From Hydrangea macrophylla (lineage: Eukaryota; Streptophyta; Magnoliopsida; Cornales; Hydrangeaceae): 64,000 bases of DNA. The position numbers were made by a program, and so were the translations under genes. Shown one piece after another: positions 43,577-56,460 of the stretch. Under the pieces are notes generated by a model that saw only the letters and a list, made by a program, of their open reading frames with translations, searched no databases and was not told the origin of the DNA. The stretch lies in the NCBI GenBank assembly GCA_033977485.1, contig CM066984.1, forward strand, positions 114,507,251 through 114,571,250, given 5' to 3'. Position 1 is the first letter of the stretch. Each line of letters opens with the position of its first letter.

Positions 43577-44020
43577 ACTCTAAATTTGTAAATTTTTGTA
43601 AGAGCTCAACGATTATTAATCAATTTATGTGCGAACCTGGACAACCTCCTTTATGCGACTCATGTGAAACCCCCCCTTCCTTCTCGGGAACTATATTTAT
43701 ACTTGTTATAAAATGAAGTAATAGGAAATTGATTTGAATAATAATCAATCAAGCATATTTACTCTCAACGATTTATTAAACAAATAGTGATATAATTGTG
43801 TAGAAATAGAATTAGACATTTTTTTAAAAAAAAAAAACTTTATTTTATTGATGACATTCGATATGGCAATTGTAACAATAAATTATCTCAACTATATAGA
43901 CATCATCATTGTGAGGATAATACTTTCTTCATTTTGATATGCTAGTTCATCCCACATTTTGTGCATGTATCTAAAAATTTTATTATCATGCTAGTGATAT
44001 AAAAATAATAACAACAATCA
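43577..44020. other. Intergenic sequence between the Mutator-like and hAT-like elements
   Basis: About 440 bp of AT-rich sequence with a C-run near 43,670. I see no gene; it may be part of the Helitron-like element that starts at 39,713. Confidence 0.5.
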
Positions 44021-44206
44021 TAGGGGTATAGGGGTGGACACGAACAGAGACGCTCAACAAGGGCTCGAAGCTAGGCTCGATAAAGGCTAAGCTCAGCTCA
44101 CTCATTTGAGCTCGTAAACAAGATCGACTAAGGCTCGCGAGCAAGCTCGTGAAAAAGCTCGTTAATAGGTTTGATAAAGAGCTTATATAATGACTTTTAT
44201 ATATAC

Positions 44207-46298
44207 TAGGGTAGACGCCCATGCAAACGAGCTCGTCAAAATCAAAAAATAAATTAGATGTATTTATCCAGTAAAAAAAAAGAAAAGGAAATTAATCAAT
44301 GTTAATTCCTAAATATACTGAACATGTACTGCTGCGAAAATAAAATAATGAATGTAAATGCTTCAATAATCCGAGATGGAAGCAAAATATATATTCTTTT
44401 TTTCTTCTTCCTTTTAAAATTTTTTTTTTCCGGATGTTTTCTTAGTATTTTCACTTCTATTTCTTTTAGCCCTTCTCTTCTTTTTTTTTTGTTTTGTTTT
44501 TTTTTTTTTTTTTTTTTTTTGTGGTCTTCGTAGTAATAACTTATTTTTAACATCATAACACATGATATATTGGAAAAACTTATTAAATTTTTTTCATTTC
44601 TTTTCGTTTTTTTTCATCTTTTTTTTTTAAATCATTTCTTTCTTTTCTTTTGTTCTTTTTTTGTTTAAAGTAATAACTTTTTTTTAACATCATTACACAT
44701 GATATATTAAAAAACCCTATCATCTTTTTTTAATTACATTTAAACTTTATACATATATGATTTGTTTTGCTAAAATCAAGGGAATGGTTATATGTATTAC
44801 ACACACATGCCTATAAATTGAATTTCTATTTTGATAATCCACAATCTCCAATATTATTTTTCTCAAGTTTCTTTTATGCGGGTAAAAAAATAAATTTCTA
44901 ACCATGTGTGTGTGTGAATTAAATTTATAGGTATGTGTGTGTAATAAAATATGAAATTCCATTTATATTTATAGCTCTAATGCAAATTTGGTGGTGCTTG
45001 TTTGAGAAACATAAAAACAAAAAACTAAGCCCAAAATCGATTTGCCAAACTTGGCACAACCGGTTTTGGGGTTTTTTTTTTGTTGAAAAAGTGAGGTGGA
45101 CCTATAAATTTAACTTACACACATGTTTAGACATTTAATTTTATTACACATACATGCTTAAAAACACAAATAAATAAAAACTCATAATTGGTTGTCCCAA
45201 AATATTTTGATCACACACAATGCCTATAAATTTTATTTTATATTTGGATATTATCTACAATCTACAAAAAAATTTGTTATCTATATATATATATATATAT
45301 ATTTAGTCATGTGTGTGTAACAAAATTAAATGTCTAAGCATGTATATAAATTAAATTTATAGGCACACCTCACTTTTTGTAGTAAAAAAACCAAAATTGT
45401 TTGTGAATAAATGACCAAAAAAGAGTGTGGAGATGTATGGAATTTTATAGGATTTCAAAGGGGAAATGGCAAAAATGAACAATTCAAAAAATGACAATTA
45501 AGGATAAAATTAAAATTGGAAATCACATTTGGCAATTCACATTGATATAGATATAGGTGTATATAGGGTATAGAAAACAATTGTTAGTGCTCTGTTTGGA
45601 AAAAAATAAAAACCAAACAAGGCATAGTCCAATTTGGGTTGGGTTGTGTCATGTTTGTGTTAGTGGTTTGTTTGGAAAAATCCAAAAAAAAATAAATAAA
45701 TAAATCCAAACAAAACAAAACAAAACAAAAACCAAACAAGTTAGTGACTTGTTTGGGAAGAACAAAAAAAGCACAAACCACAAAGCCGAAAAACGGGTGT
45801 GCCAAACAAGACAGAACCTACAATTGTTGACTTTTGGATTTTTGGAACCAAATTGTAAGTATTTGTAATTGTTGCTTGAAAAGTTGATTGAATCATCATT
45901 TGTAGATCTAAAAATTTTAAAAGTTGAACGAAATTGTAAATATGTGTAATTATTATTTGAAAAGTTAATTGAATCATCATTTCTAGAATATTTTAATTTT
46001 AAAAGTTGACCTAATAGTAATAAGGGTTGTTTTGTGGGTAAAATGACCAACCTACTCTCACCAAATGACAAAAACTCAAAGTAATCATTAAAGGAAAATA
46101 GAACAAAAAAGAAAAGTAAGGGTAAAACTGTGAGTTCAAACAAATCAAAAAATGACAAATTAGGACATAATTGAAAAAAAAATAGAACAAAAAAGAAAAG
46201 TAAGGGTAAAACTGTGAGTTCAAACAAATCAAAAAATGACAAATTAGGACAAAATTGAAATTGACAATCAAAGACAGCCTCTTTTATAGAGGTGGTGA
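44207..46298 (-). mobile_element. Helitron-like element inserted in the hAT-like element
   Basis: On the minus strand it would start TCACCACCTCTATAAAAG (46,298) and end CCCTAG followed by T (44,207), between host A and T as Helitrons insert. The hAT-like sequence resumes on both sides. Contents: T-runs (44,480-44,520), a (TA) run at 45,280, and two near-identical ~77-bp direct repeats at 46,085 and 46,175. No coding region. It shares phrases (AACATCATAACACATGATA) with 63,590, so several copies exist nearby. Terminal hairpin not clear. Confidence 0.5.
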
Positions 46299-46475
46299 TA
46301 TATTTATTATAAAACTATATAATTTTAGAGAAAATATGACAAACCTCGTAAATAGGCTTGATAAATGAGTGATTTATCATTAAACTATATAGTTTTAAAG
46401 GTTGCGCAAAATAGCTCGTTAAAAAGCTCGCGAGAAAGCTCGTGATTACTTGAAAGCTCGGCTCATTTGAGCTCC

Positions 46476-49400
46476 TGTAATATCTCGTATTTTTTTAATA
46501 CAAAATATTATATTTTAAAATATGATAAGCTATTAGTTTATTTTTTTTTGGGTAGTGTTTACAGGCCCTATATGCATTTAATGATATAATTAACTTGGGA
46601 ATTAAATACCCGGGTCATGTATACCCGTTGGACTAATGTTTTAAGCACTTGGGAATGTGTTTTCGGGCCCATATGAAGTCTTTTTGTGAGGCCTAAAACT
46701 AAAAAATGGGATTTAGCATTTATTTTGGTGTTTCTAGTTTCTTAAACCTAATCTAACCCTAGCCACTTCTCTTTCTCCCTACTCACTTACACACACTTAA
46801 TCTACATCCTAATAGAAGAAGAAGGTGGTGAAGGAGAAGAAGAAGGAGACTGAAGATTGAGGCTTTCAAGCACTTTTAACTCCAAAAATTCTATTTGCTT
46901 TCTCTTGGTTTGGTGAGTAAATCATACCCATTGTTTTGTATAGTGTTTCATTATTTTCTATATTGTTTTATTTCTATTTTATGAGTTTTGAAGTTGTTAA
47001 TTGATTAATTGAATTAGGTTTAGAAAAACTCATGATCATAGTCCGGTTTGCTCTAGAATACTAAAAATTATATTTCTCTTTACTCTAACCTTTTTAAGAT
47101 TTGAAATTTTAAAGGTAGACTCCTAAAATACCTATACAACTATCCTTAAAACAGTTTTTGATTTTCTAGCACAAAGGGTAAATTGATAATTTCACATTCT
47201 GTGATTGAATATGGTAAAACCAACTCTTGATTTGGATTCTATGCGAAATTTCACACAAGATAGACTCTTGAATTACTTAAAAAGATTAAGGAATGAGAGA
47301 GTTATGACCTTTCGAAGTTGGACATAGTAGGTTGTCCAAATAGTGCATTCTGCCCAGATTTTTATTTCTAAAAATTTCATTTACACCCCCAAAACTTTAA
47401 ACGGACGTATAGAGGTCTACCGACATCGGATTTGGTCACGATTTCGAGCATAGTACTTGTATTTCTATTGATTACAGTCTGAAATATTTATTTTTATAGT
47501 TTTTGGATTTTTTTTATAAAATTTCTATATTTTAGTATGATTACATAGTTGCCCCAAAACTTTTGAAAAGGATGTTTTAGTCATTCTGCAATTTTGTAAA
47601 ATCCTTATAAATCATTTCCTATGTTTTTTTTTGTAACTTTTAATTAATTATTGATAGTTGTAGCTATTTATTTGAATTAGTATGGTATAATTTCCATTTC
47701 TAAAATAGTAGAATGTTTTGTTTTGGTTCCATAAAATTACAAAGTCGTGTTAAATTATTTATGTGATATTTCAGTATTTCTGAACACAATTTATAATTTG
47801 GTAGTTGAATTGCAAATTATTGTGGATTATTAGTCAAATCACTATTTGGTAGTTGATTTAATTAAAAATTTTATTATTTTAATTGTCTGATATTTCCAAA
47901 ATTTGGAGAAATTACCGAAATATTCTTGTGGCACTTTAAACCTATTAAAAATAGTTTCATGTATAAATTTATATTTGGGTATATTTGTTGAATAATGGTG
48001 TACTTTTTATATTTATTGTTAGCTTCTATAATTCGTGGTTAATTATCTGTTATTCCTATAAATATGCCGTCAGGGCTAGTAGTCTTAGAATGTTGTGAGG
48101 ACCATTATTTTGAGTTTAGAATACACCTTAGCTGAAATTACAAAAATGCCCTTGTAAGAGCATGAATCATTGTCTTACCTTTTTTTTTTTCATTGTGAAC
48201 ATGTATTTAAGTTTCTATTTTATTAGCATGAATTGTAGGAATCGCAACTTGTCTGCTTTTTCAATAACAAACTTTACTATGTTACTATATGAAGGTGAGT
48301 AAATCTTGTACCCTTAATAGATGCCAATTGTGGTAATTATTCTCATAGGTTGAGAATTAGAAATTTTTTGATTTGCTATAAAGAAATGTGAGTAAAATCA
48401 TATCATAATATATGATGATGGTTAATGTGAGTAAAGTTGTATCCTGTGTAATAATAATAGTTGTATCCTGTGTAATAAAAATTGATGTATTAATCTTGTA
48501 TGGCTAAGAATTTTATCTGGTGCTATGAGTAAGAATTTGACTCTAGTTAATGATTGAAATTTGGAAATTGAGGTTTAAACGTTTCACTGGCTAATGAAAA
48601 TTTTGGGTTTTGTTCTTATATATTGAGGAATATGAATCATTTGAGATTCAATACGGATTTTATAATTGATGTATTACTCTCTTATGGTGGAGACTTGAGA
48701 ATTCGATACTGTTTATGAAATTGACAATATTTGATTTATCTAAATGATGGATATGGAATGGTAATGAATATGTGATATGGATAATGTTAGTCCATGTGAT
48801 AATCTCATATGGTGGAGAGCTATGAATCCGTTGATATTGTATATGGAATTTACATTACTTGATTTATCCAATGATGGATATGAACTTCGTATGAATATGT
48901 GATATGGATATATTCATCTGATTGTTATTTCAGTTATATTATGAAATGAATCTAAAGGAAAAATCCAAAGCCACCACCACAACCCTTTGTTTTTATTTGA
49001 ATCACCTGCTTACAGAGAAACTAACCGTTATGTCTTGTGGCAAGTGGTACTCATGTCCAATCAGAGGTGCATACCTTGAGGAATGGGTTTGGGTTGATGC
49101 CCTTTTTGTTTTGTTCACCGAATAGTGGTGTTTTATCCCATTTCAATATGTGACACTGGATCTTATGCGCATTTTAGCCGAATAGTAGCTTATTATTATT
49201 ATTTTCTCATACGTCGTAGCTATTCGGGATTAGGGCACACTCGATACTCGATACGCCCGATTGGAGTAAGTGTCAAACCCGGAGAAGTGGCTAGGGTGTG
49301 ATGGGGACCTATGGGTATGTAGGTTTTGGTACGATGTGAGGTGCAATTGTGGTAGTAAGTGTGGATTTGGTACAAACAAAAAATTGTATGCACTTTTACG

Positions 49401-50160
49401 GTGTAATATTCTAACATGTTTTCCTGGAACAGGATGGTAGGCCATACACACACTTTTGCAGGGTAGCCTACTACAAAGTTATATTTATATGCTTTGAAAA
49501 TCGTGAATAAGAAACTAACTGCCTGAGTCTCTTGTTGGAAGAGATGATGGAACTTATGTCTTATCACGATATTGTACAGTATTTTTGTTGTTCATGGATA
49601 CGATAATGGTTTGCTTATATCTTGATCATGAATAAGAAATTAATTTCCAGAGTCTCTTGTTAGAAGAGGTGATGGAACTTATGTCTTGTCACGATATTTC
49701 GTATTGCTGAATCTATTATTTGATATGTGTGAATATGTTAGACTATGATGATTTAATGTAAAGTACTATCCTGGACATTTTCTTTATTTGATATTATTGT
49801 AATTGAGGTCATTTATTACATCTAAACACTTAATTGTAGGTATACGAATAATATCTCCCACACAGGTAGTAGTGCTTTATATTCTTTAAAAATAGTAAAT
49901 GAATTGGTAAAATTGAGGCATTTGACATCTTAAAGAGGAATTTCGTTATAGACATTTTTCGTGTTTTATATTTTTCCAAAAAATCATTTAGAGCTTCAAA
50001 ATTGAACTTTACAGCGAGGTGGTCGAGTGGACAAAATGTGCAGTTTTTCCTTTTCGCATGTTTGGATATTGAATGAGAATATCTTTAATTCTTAAGTCTT
50101 CTACATGTTTATAAATGATATGGCAAAGTTATTTTATGTTTTGGGTTGTTCGAGATAGAG
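46476..50160 (+). repeat. Solo LTR F, left part
   Basis: Begins TGTAATATCTCG after GCTCC; the other end is at 61,070 (GGCCGCTACA followed by GCTTG). The duplications GCTCC and GCTTG each differ by one base from the GCTCG expected in the hAT-like element. Without element D the LTR is about 4.5 kb. No primer site or pol inside. It contains two-copy ~125-bp direct repeats at 48,667-48,910 and 49,504-49,700. The rest is AT-rich non-coding sequence. Confidence 0.7.
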
Positions 50161-50511
50161 TGTAATACCCGTGCCCGGAGAAATGAGATAATATATGCTT
50201 AGCATGCATTAATTAGCAAAATTAATAGCATGTGATAATTTGGATAAGTTCCAGTTACCCCGATGTGATAAGTATTCCGAAAAGGGCACAGTTGGACAGA
50301 TATGAAGTGGGACTCACGGGAGGTCCAGATTAAATAACTTGCATTTAGTTGCATTTATATGATTAAATGAATATTTGTTTAATTGCTTTAATATTTTATT
50401 GACTGTTGCAATATTTTATGGTGCTAGTTTGAGTACCCGTGTGAGAGTAAATTGGAATCAGATTCATAACTAGTAGGTTAAGTAGCAACTTTACAAAATA
50501 TGTGGGACCGC

Positions 50512-50989
50512 GATTCCCATTTCAGTTGATTTTATTCAATTCAATGATTCACCAAAGGAAAATAAAATTTGAATAAATAAAATAAAAAATTGCATGAACT
50601 TAGCTTAGATTAATCAAATAATGATATTTCTATGCATCTACAATGATTTGGCCTAATCAATTTGTCCATTTAGATTGTATTCATGGGGGATAATGATAAA
50701 GAAAGAGTAGAGAAGAATTTACAAAATATAGGGTTCATGAAAAAAGGGTTGGGTAGGAGAGGGAGGGTCTTCACTTTCTTTTTTACCATTTTTTCATCTG
50801 TGAATTGTTAATGAACCCACCCCAATTCGTCGACTCTATGCGATCTGATATTTTTATCAAGCATGGGTTCTATTACAAGGTATCGAACCTATGAATCTGT
50901 TCAATGTTTTTTATTTGTGATTTCATGGTTAGTCCTTGAATCTAGAAAGAATACAGAAATAGAATAAGAATCCACTTCGAATTTTGAAT
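50512..50989. other. Probable plastid DNA insertion in the D 5' LTR
   Basis: Absent from the 3' LTR, where GGGACCACG joins TTTGGGACCC directly. The minus strand of 50,780-50,989 reads like the spacer before plastid cemA: a stretch with TCGATACCTTGTAATAGAAC, then ATGAAATCACAAAT-type phrases, then ATGGTAAAAAAGAAAG where cemA starts ATGGCAAAAAAG. The identification is from memory and should be treated as likely, not proven; the left half is unassigned. Confidence 0.5.
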
Positions 50990-52647
50990 TTTGGGACCCG
51001 CGTGTGACATAGACAAATACTTACTTAGATATTGGGTAGTTAATATAATTGTTTAAGGGATTTCATAATAAAGCTTTAAGAAATGCTGGGGGTGTAAATG
51101 GAAATAAACTAAAGTGAGGCTAGGGAGTCCAAGAGGTTAACACCTCAACCATGACTCATCTTCTTCTTGTATCAAAACAAGAAAATAGATGTTGGAGAAG
51201 GAATTTTGGCCATTAAAGGAAAAGCTCCACCGTCTCGATGCCGTTCCGTCGTCGTTGGTACACCATTTCGCGAACCGAGACCTGAGACGATCGTCTCTAT
51301 ACCTTTCTTTTTCCATTTCGTTAACGTTTTTCCTCGACCCTCTTTGAGGTGACGATACATATTCATGATATTTGTATGTAGGAATATTATTGGAGTTAAT
51401 TAGAGTTAAAATTAGCAAGGAATTTGGGGTTCTAGGCTTTAATTGGAGCAATTTGTGAGGTGAGTACTCTAATCCTACATTGGGTGTTAAATGGTGCTTA
51501 TGTGATATTGAGTATGATTATATGCTTAGTTCTTGAATTATTAGTTAAAGCATGTGTTAATTGGAGCCTAACATGTCAATTATTGTAAAAATTGCTATGT
51601 GATATGTATGACGTGCTTATGTGCTTAATTGGGTCAATGGATGTCAAGTAGTGATCTCCATTATTTAGCCTGTAGTAACGGTACGATGTTCTCCTCAAGA
51701 AAAAGGGGACGGTGGTGATGATCACAACGATTTGACTACGGTCACGTGAGAGGTGTGTTTTCGCTATATGCGACGTTGAAGTGAGAAAAGGCCCGGAATC
51801 TTTGGTCCGTTGCGATGGTGATTAGTTACTTGACATACCGGCGACTACTTATATCGTTGTGTTGCTTAACATTGCGTATGCACATTTCATACTCCATGGC
51901 ATGGTTAAAGTAATCACTAAGCGTAAGCTTAAAACAAAACTGTTTTCTGTGTAGTTATTGAATAACCACCACAGGTACGGATTGCGAAGGGGAAGGAAAG
52001 TGAATGAGAATCCGGGCGGAGTATCTTCTTGTTTATATGTTCATAGATATGTAAATATGCTAGTCTTGGTGCTTTGGAACTCATGGTTGTAATGTTGTAG
52101 TTGTAAATGGTTTTGTTGGAGAACAAGTTGTATTTGCAAACTTCTTTTTGTAAGTTGTAAAATGTTAAACACCACCTTCATAATGTTGTAGAATGAGGTT
52201 TAAAACTTGTAATATGTTGGGGTTCTTTCCTTGAGTTTAAGTTGTCGAGCACTTGAACTCTTGTTGTATGATATGAACTTGAGATTGAGTTGGGAGTCAT
52301 GTTGGAAAATATTGTGCTTGTAAAATGGGACTTGTTTTCAACTCGAATTGCAAAAGAGTTGTAGTTTGGTTTGAACAAGTATTTTGAAAGAGGTTTTGAA
52401 CTCATTCTAACTAGTTTTTATGCTCATGCTAGTTTTGACAAAAGTAAGATTTTGGGTGCTTGAAATGAGGATGAGTTTATAATCTTTAAGGTGATAATGG
52501 TGTTTGTACATGCTTGGTTAATATTGGAGGAGCTTGAGTAGGTGTTTGAAATGTGTTTCCAAAGTTTCAACAAGTTTGGTTTAAGTTTGATTATGATTAG
52601 ACTTGAAAATAGGGGATTTTTAGCAGCAAATTTCACTTCTGCAAAAT

Positions 52648-52754
52648 CCAGATCGATCCGGGTCTTGGACGGATCGATCTGGAGGGTCTGGAGGAGCAAA
52701 AAATAGCATTCTGCCAAAACTGGATCGATCCAGTTTTGGGGTGGATTGATCCGC
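52648..52754. repeat. GGATCGATCC cluster in the D 5' LTR
   Basis: Four sites: CCAGATCGATCCGG, GGATCGATCTGG, the perfect 14-base palindrome CTGGATCGATCCAG, and GTGGATTGATCCGC. The first two are inverted copies of each other. The 3' LTR keeps the cluster at 59,785-59,900 with several mutated bases. Confidence 0.8.
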
Positions 52755-53065
52755 AGGTCTGGTGATAGCCTAACGAGTTTTACGAAAACGGACATAACTC
52801 TCTCTTGAAAATTCGAATTCACGCGCCGTTTTTTGCGTTGGAACCGGGACTCAAAGACCTATCTTTTGGTATAAAATTTGCTATACTTTATTAATTACTA
52901 TTTTGCCCTTGGGTCTATTTTGTCACAGTAAGGTTCTTTTATGTTGTTTAAAACATATGTTTCTTAGTAATTCGCTTGTTTCTTTGCTAATTAGTATAAA
53001 TGATCGCTTGTGGCATTGTTACACGTGTCCTAATTTGCTGGGACTGGTTGGGGTGTGACAATTTT

Positions 53066-53077
53066 TGGTATCAGAGC
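53066..53077 (+). other. Element D primer binding site
   Basis: TGGTATCAGAGC, complementary to the 3' end of initiator tRNA-Met, five bases after the LTR; standard for chromoviruses. Confidence 0.92.
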
Positions 53078-53261
53078 TATATATTAGAGCCTTGGGGATG
53101 AGAGACGACGAAAACGACGTGTAAATTGAATAAAACGATACATAGAGGCACGATTATGCATGCATGTTTACTTAGCATGCTTTAAATGTTATTTAGCATG
53201 AACCATGATTTATTTAAAAGTAACGTGCATGTACATATCTCGTGGTGGGTGCCAGACAAGG

Positions 53262-54335
53262 ATGTCTGAAGGTAAAACCCTGTCTTCTGCTCGTATGGAT
53301 AGAATAGAGGTGGTTATGGAAAAGTTGGTAAGAGTGGCTGAAACTCAAGTGGTTGAGGAAGGACCAGGTTTGTCAAATCTTGGATAGAGGGTAGAATCGA
53401 TAACCATTGTCACGTTCTACAAGCAAAAGCCTGGGCAATTCAAAGGAGAATCCGATTCGATAAAAGTCGACCATTGGTTGACCGATATGAAAAGAATTTT
53501 AAGTGCTTTGCCATGTACAGAGGAACAGAAAGTTTTGTTTGCCTCCAATACCTTGAAAGAGGAAGCACAGAATTGGTGGACGTCAATATTAAGGCAAGGA
53601 GCGCCGACTACCTAGAATGGGTTTATGGAAGAGTTCTGAAAACAATACATTCCTCGGTCTTTCAGTGAATTAAAGTCCCGAGAATTTTCTCATCTCAGTC
53701 AAGGTAATATGACCGTTAGAGATTATGCCGCTAAATTCACAAGTTTGGCCAGATTTGTAATGGATTTGCTTCCGAACGAGTTCACTCGGGTAAGTAGATT
53801 TGAGGAAGGGCTCCAAGATGAAATCAGGGGAAAAGTGGATACACATCGGTTAGCAACATACTCAGAAGTGCTAGACGTTGCCTTGATTGCTGAACGAGGC
53901 GTGTTGCCATCAGGGCAAGGTCAAACGTTTAAGAGGCCGGGAGGTAGTCAATTCCAAGGACAGGGTAATCCTAAAAGACAAAGTTCTGGCAGTTCATTGG
54001 AAAGTGGGGGTAACAAACCCAGGTGTCAGACTTGTGGTAAATATCATTAGGGAGTATGCAATATGTCTCCTATCATTTGCAATATTTGTCGACGACCGGG
54101 GCATGTGGTAAGGGATTGTCCTAATCCTCCAAGACAAAGTATTACTCCGACACAAAGTACAGATGACAGTGGACTAATGTATTATTCGCGTGGTGACCTG
54201 GGGCATCGAGAACTTAATTGTCCCAAGAGAAGACAAGGAGGTTCCAGCTCATCCGTGGGTAGTGCATCAAGACAGAGACCATCTCAGCAGCAATCCCAAA
54301 GAAGGGAGCAAGCTCGGGGAGACCACAGCGACTGA
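53262..54335 (+). pseudogene. gag: Element D Gag
   Basis: Starts MSEGKTLSS. The capsid-like part includes FYKQKPGQFKGE, VDHWLTDMKRIL and FASNTLKEEAQNWW. The part from about 53,709 has VRDYAAKFTSLARF and FEEGLQDEIRGKV. Three knuckle-like motifs follow: CQTCGKYH..VC, CNICRRPGHVVRDC and a degraded SRGDLGHRELNC. In-frame stops occur at 53,385, about 53,613, about 53,637 and 54,048. Gag-type architecture of Tekay chromoviruses; non-functional. Confidence 0.85.
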
Positions 54336-55197
54336 CACAGTGGTTTTAGGTATACTTTCTATTTGCTTGTGACCTGCCAATGTGTTATTAGATTCAGGGT
54401 CAACTCATTCTTTCGTATCATACCAATTTGCTAGGAATTTAGATAAACCCTTAGAATTACTAGATTTTGACTTATCTATTGCACTTCCATCGGGAGTGCC
54501 GCTAGTGAGTTCGGGTGTCTTTAAAGATTGCGGGATTGACGTAAATGGTAGAAGGTTGTTCGTTGATCTAGTACCGTTGGTCATTCAACACTTCGACGTT
54601 ACTTTAGGTATGGATTGGTTATCTACAAATCATGTTATTATCGATTGTGAGAACAAGAGAGTAACGTTTCGATTGCCAAATCAAGATGAATTTTGTTTCC
54701 AAGGGACAGGTGTGGTATCACCGCCTTATTTGGTGTCAACTGTCAAAGCTTGTCTTTTATTGAAAAAGGGTTGTCAAGATTTTTCGCATAGCATACTCGA
54801 GGTTAGAAGTACTGAATTAAAACTTGAAGATATACCTGTGGTCAAATTTCCAGACGTTTTCCCAGAAGAGTTTCCAAGTGTGTTGATTGAAAGAAAATTT
54901 GAGTTTAGGATAGATGTGATGCCGGGAACTCAACCGATTTCACGGGCATCGTACAGAATAGCTCCGGTGGAGTTGAAGGAGTTGAAAACTCAGTTGCAAG
55001 AGTTACTTGATAAGAGGTTTATTCGGCCGAGTGTATCGTCGTGGGGTGCAACAGTCTTATTTGTAAAGAAGAAATATGGGATAATGCGAATGTGCATCGA
55101 TTACTGGGAGATTAATAAAGTAACCATAAAGAACAAGTATCCATTGCCGCTTATTGATGATTTGTTTGATCAGTTAAAAAGCACAAGTCTTTTCTAA
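54336..55197 (+). pseudogene. pol: Element D protease and start of reverse transcriptase
   Basis: A frameshift before 54,335 moves the frame. Protease: [12 protein letters not shown] (active site DSG) and TLGMDWL with IIDCENKRV. The linker has [12 protein letters not shown], a signature before gypsy RT. RT start: [18 protein letters not shown], then [20 protein letters not shown], where relatives have Arg for Trp. It ends at TAA 55,195 because of a small indel. Confidence 0.87.
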
Positions 55198-56460
55198 GAT
55201 CGACTTGAGATCTGGGTATCACTAGTTAAAGGTTAAAGCTGAAGATGTTGAGAAGACTGCTTTTAGAACTCGATACGGGCACTATGAATTTCTTGTTATG
55301 CCGTTTGGGGTCACAAATGCACCAACCGCTTTTATGGATTTGATGAATCAGGTGTTCAAGACTTATCTAGACGAATTTGTGATTGTATTTATTGATGATA
55401 TTTTGATATATTCTAGAAGTCAGGAAGAACACGAGCGACACTTGAGGTTGGTTTCGCAACGACTTAGAGAAAAACAATTATTTGGAAAGTTAAAGAAAAG
55501 TGAATTCTGGTTAACAAGTGTTACATTTCTTGAACACGTGATCTCTAAGGATGGTGTTTCCGTAGACCCACAAAAGATAGAAGCCGTTAAGAATTGGTCA
55601 AGACCGACATATGTTTCCGAAGTTCGAAGCTTTTTGAGGTTAGCCGGTTACTATAGAAAGTTCGTTCAAGATTTTTCTAGAATTGTGACTCCAATGACTC
55701 AGTTAATGAAAAAGGATATGGATTTTGTGTGGAATAAAGAATGTGAAGAATGTTTTCAAAGGTTGAAAGACAAGTTGACTTCAGCACCAATATTGGCTAT
55801 TCCGTCAAGTACTGGAGGTTTTAGTATATACAGTGATGCTTCTCATCAGGGCTTAGGATGCGTTCTAATGCAAGAGGGTAAGGTTATAGCTTATGTGTCA
55901 AGGCAATTGAGGACACACGAGAAGAATTATCCAAGCCACGATTTGGAGTTGGCGGCGGTAATCTCCGCATTAAAAATTTGGCGTCACTACTTGTACGGGG
56001 AAACATGTGAAATATTTACCAATCACAAGAGTTTAAAATACTTGTTTACCCAACGACAGCTAAACATGAGACATAGAAGATGGCTTGAATTAATGAAAGA
56101 TTATGACTAGAAGATTCAGTACCATCCGGGTAAAGTTAACATAGTTGTTGATGCTCTGAGTCAAAAGTCATTAGAAAATTTGGTTTATTCTTTAACAGCT
56201 CAAGCAAAGTTGGTATAAGAATTTGAACGAATGGAACTTGAAGTGATTCCCAGGATTCAAGATGGTTTAATAGCGGCTATCATAGCACAACTGAGTTTGA
56301 TTGTTGAAATCAAGGTAAGTCAGCTTTTGGATCCAAATTTCAGGAAAATAGTTGAAGAATTACCTAAGGGTAGACGGCCAGAGTTTAGTTTTCAGAATAA
56401 CGTATTGAGGTATATTAATCGTTTATGTGTTCCTAATATCCAAGAGTTGGAAAAATAAGA
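55198..56460 (+). pseudogene. pol: Element D reverse transcriptase (rest) and RNase H
   Basis: In a new frame: a stop near 55,226, then [17 protein letters not shown], the catalytic [27 protein letters not shown], and RNase H with [30 protein letters not shown] and [13 protein letters not shown]. Further stops at 56,108 and 56,216. The linker to integrase ends with another frameshift near 56,457. Confidence 0.87.

Larger units (their letters stand above)
50161..53060 (+). repeat. Element D 5' LTR, 2,900 bp including an insertion
   Basis: Matches the 3' LTR except for about 480 extra bases at 50,512-50,989. It contains a four-site GGATCGATCC cluster at 52,648-52,754. The ORFs on either strand are not coding. 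Confidence 0.93.

Noticed and set aside
45649..46271. 197-codon Phe-rich minus-strand ORF
   Set aside because: Low-complexity A-rich DNA read backwards, with a duplicated ~77-bp segment inside a Helitron-like non-coding element.
51137..51451. ORFs shared by both D LTRs (51,137 and 58,340 minus strand)
   Set aside because: They lie in LTR sequence, change length between the two LTRs and show no domain; shared only because the LTRs are copies.
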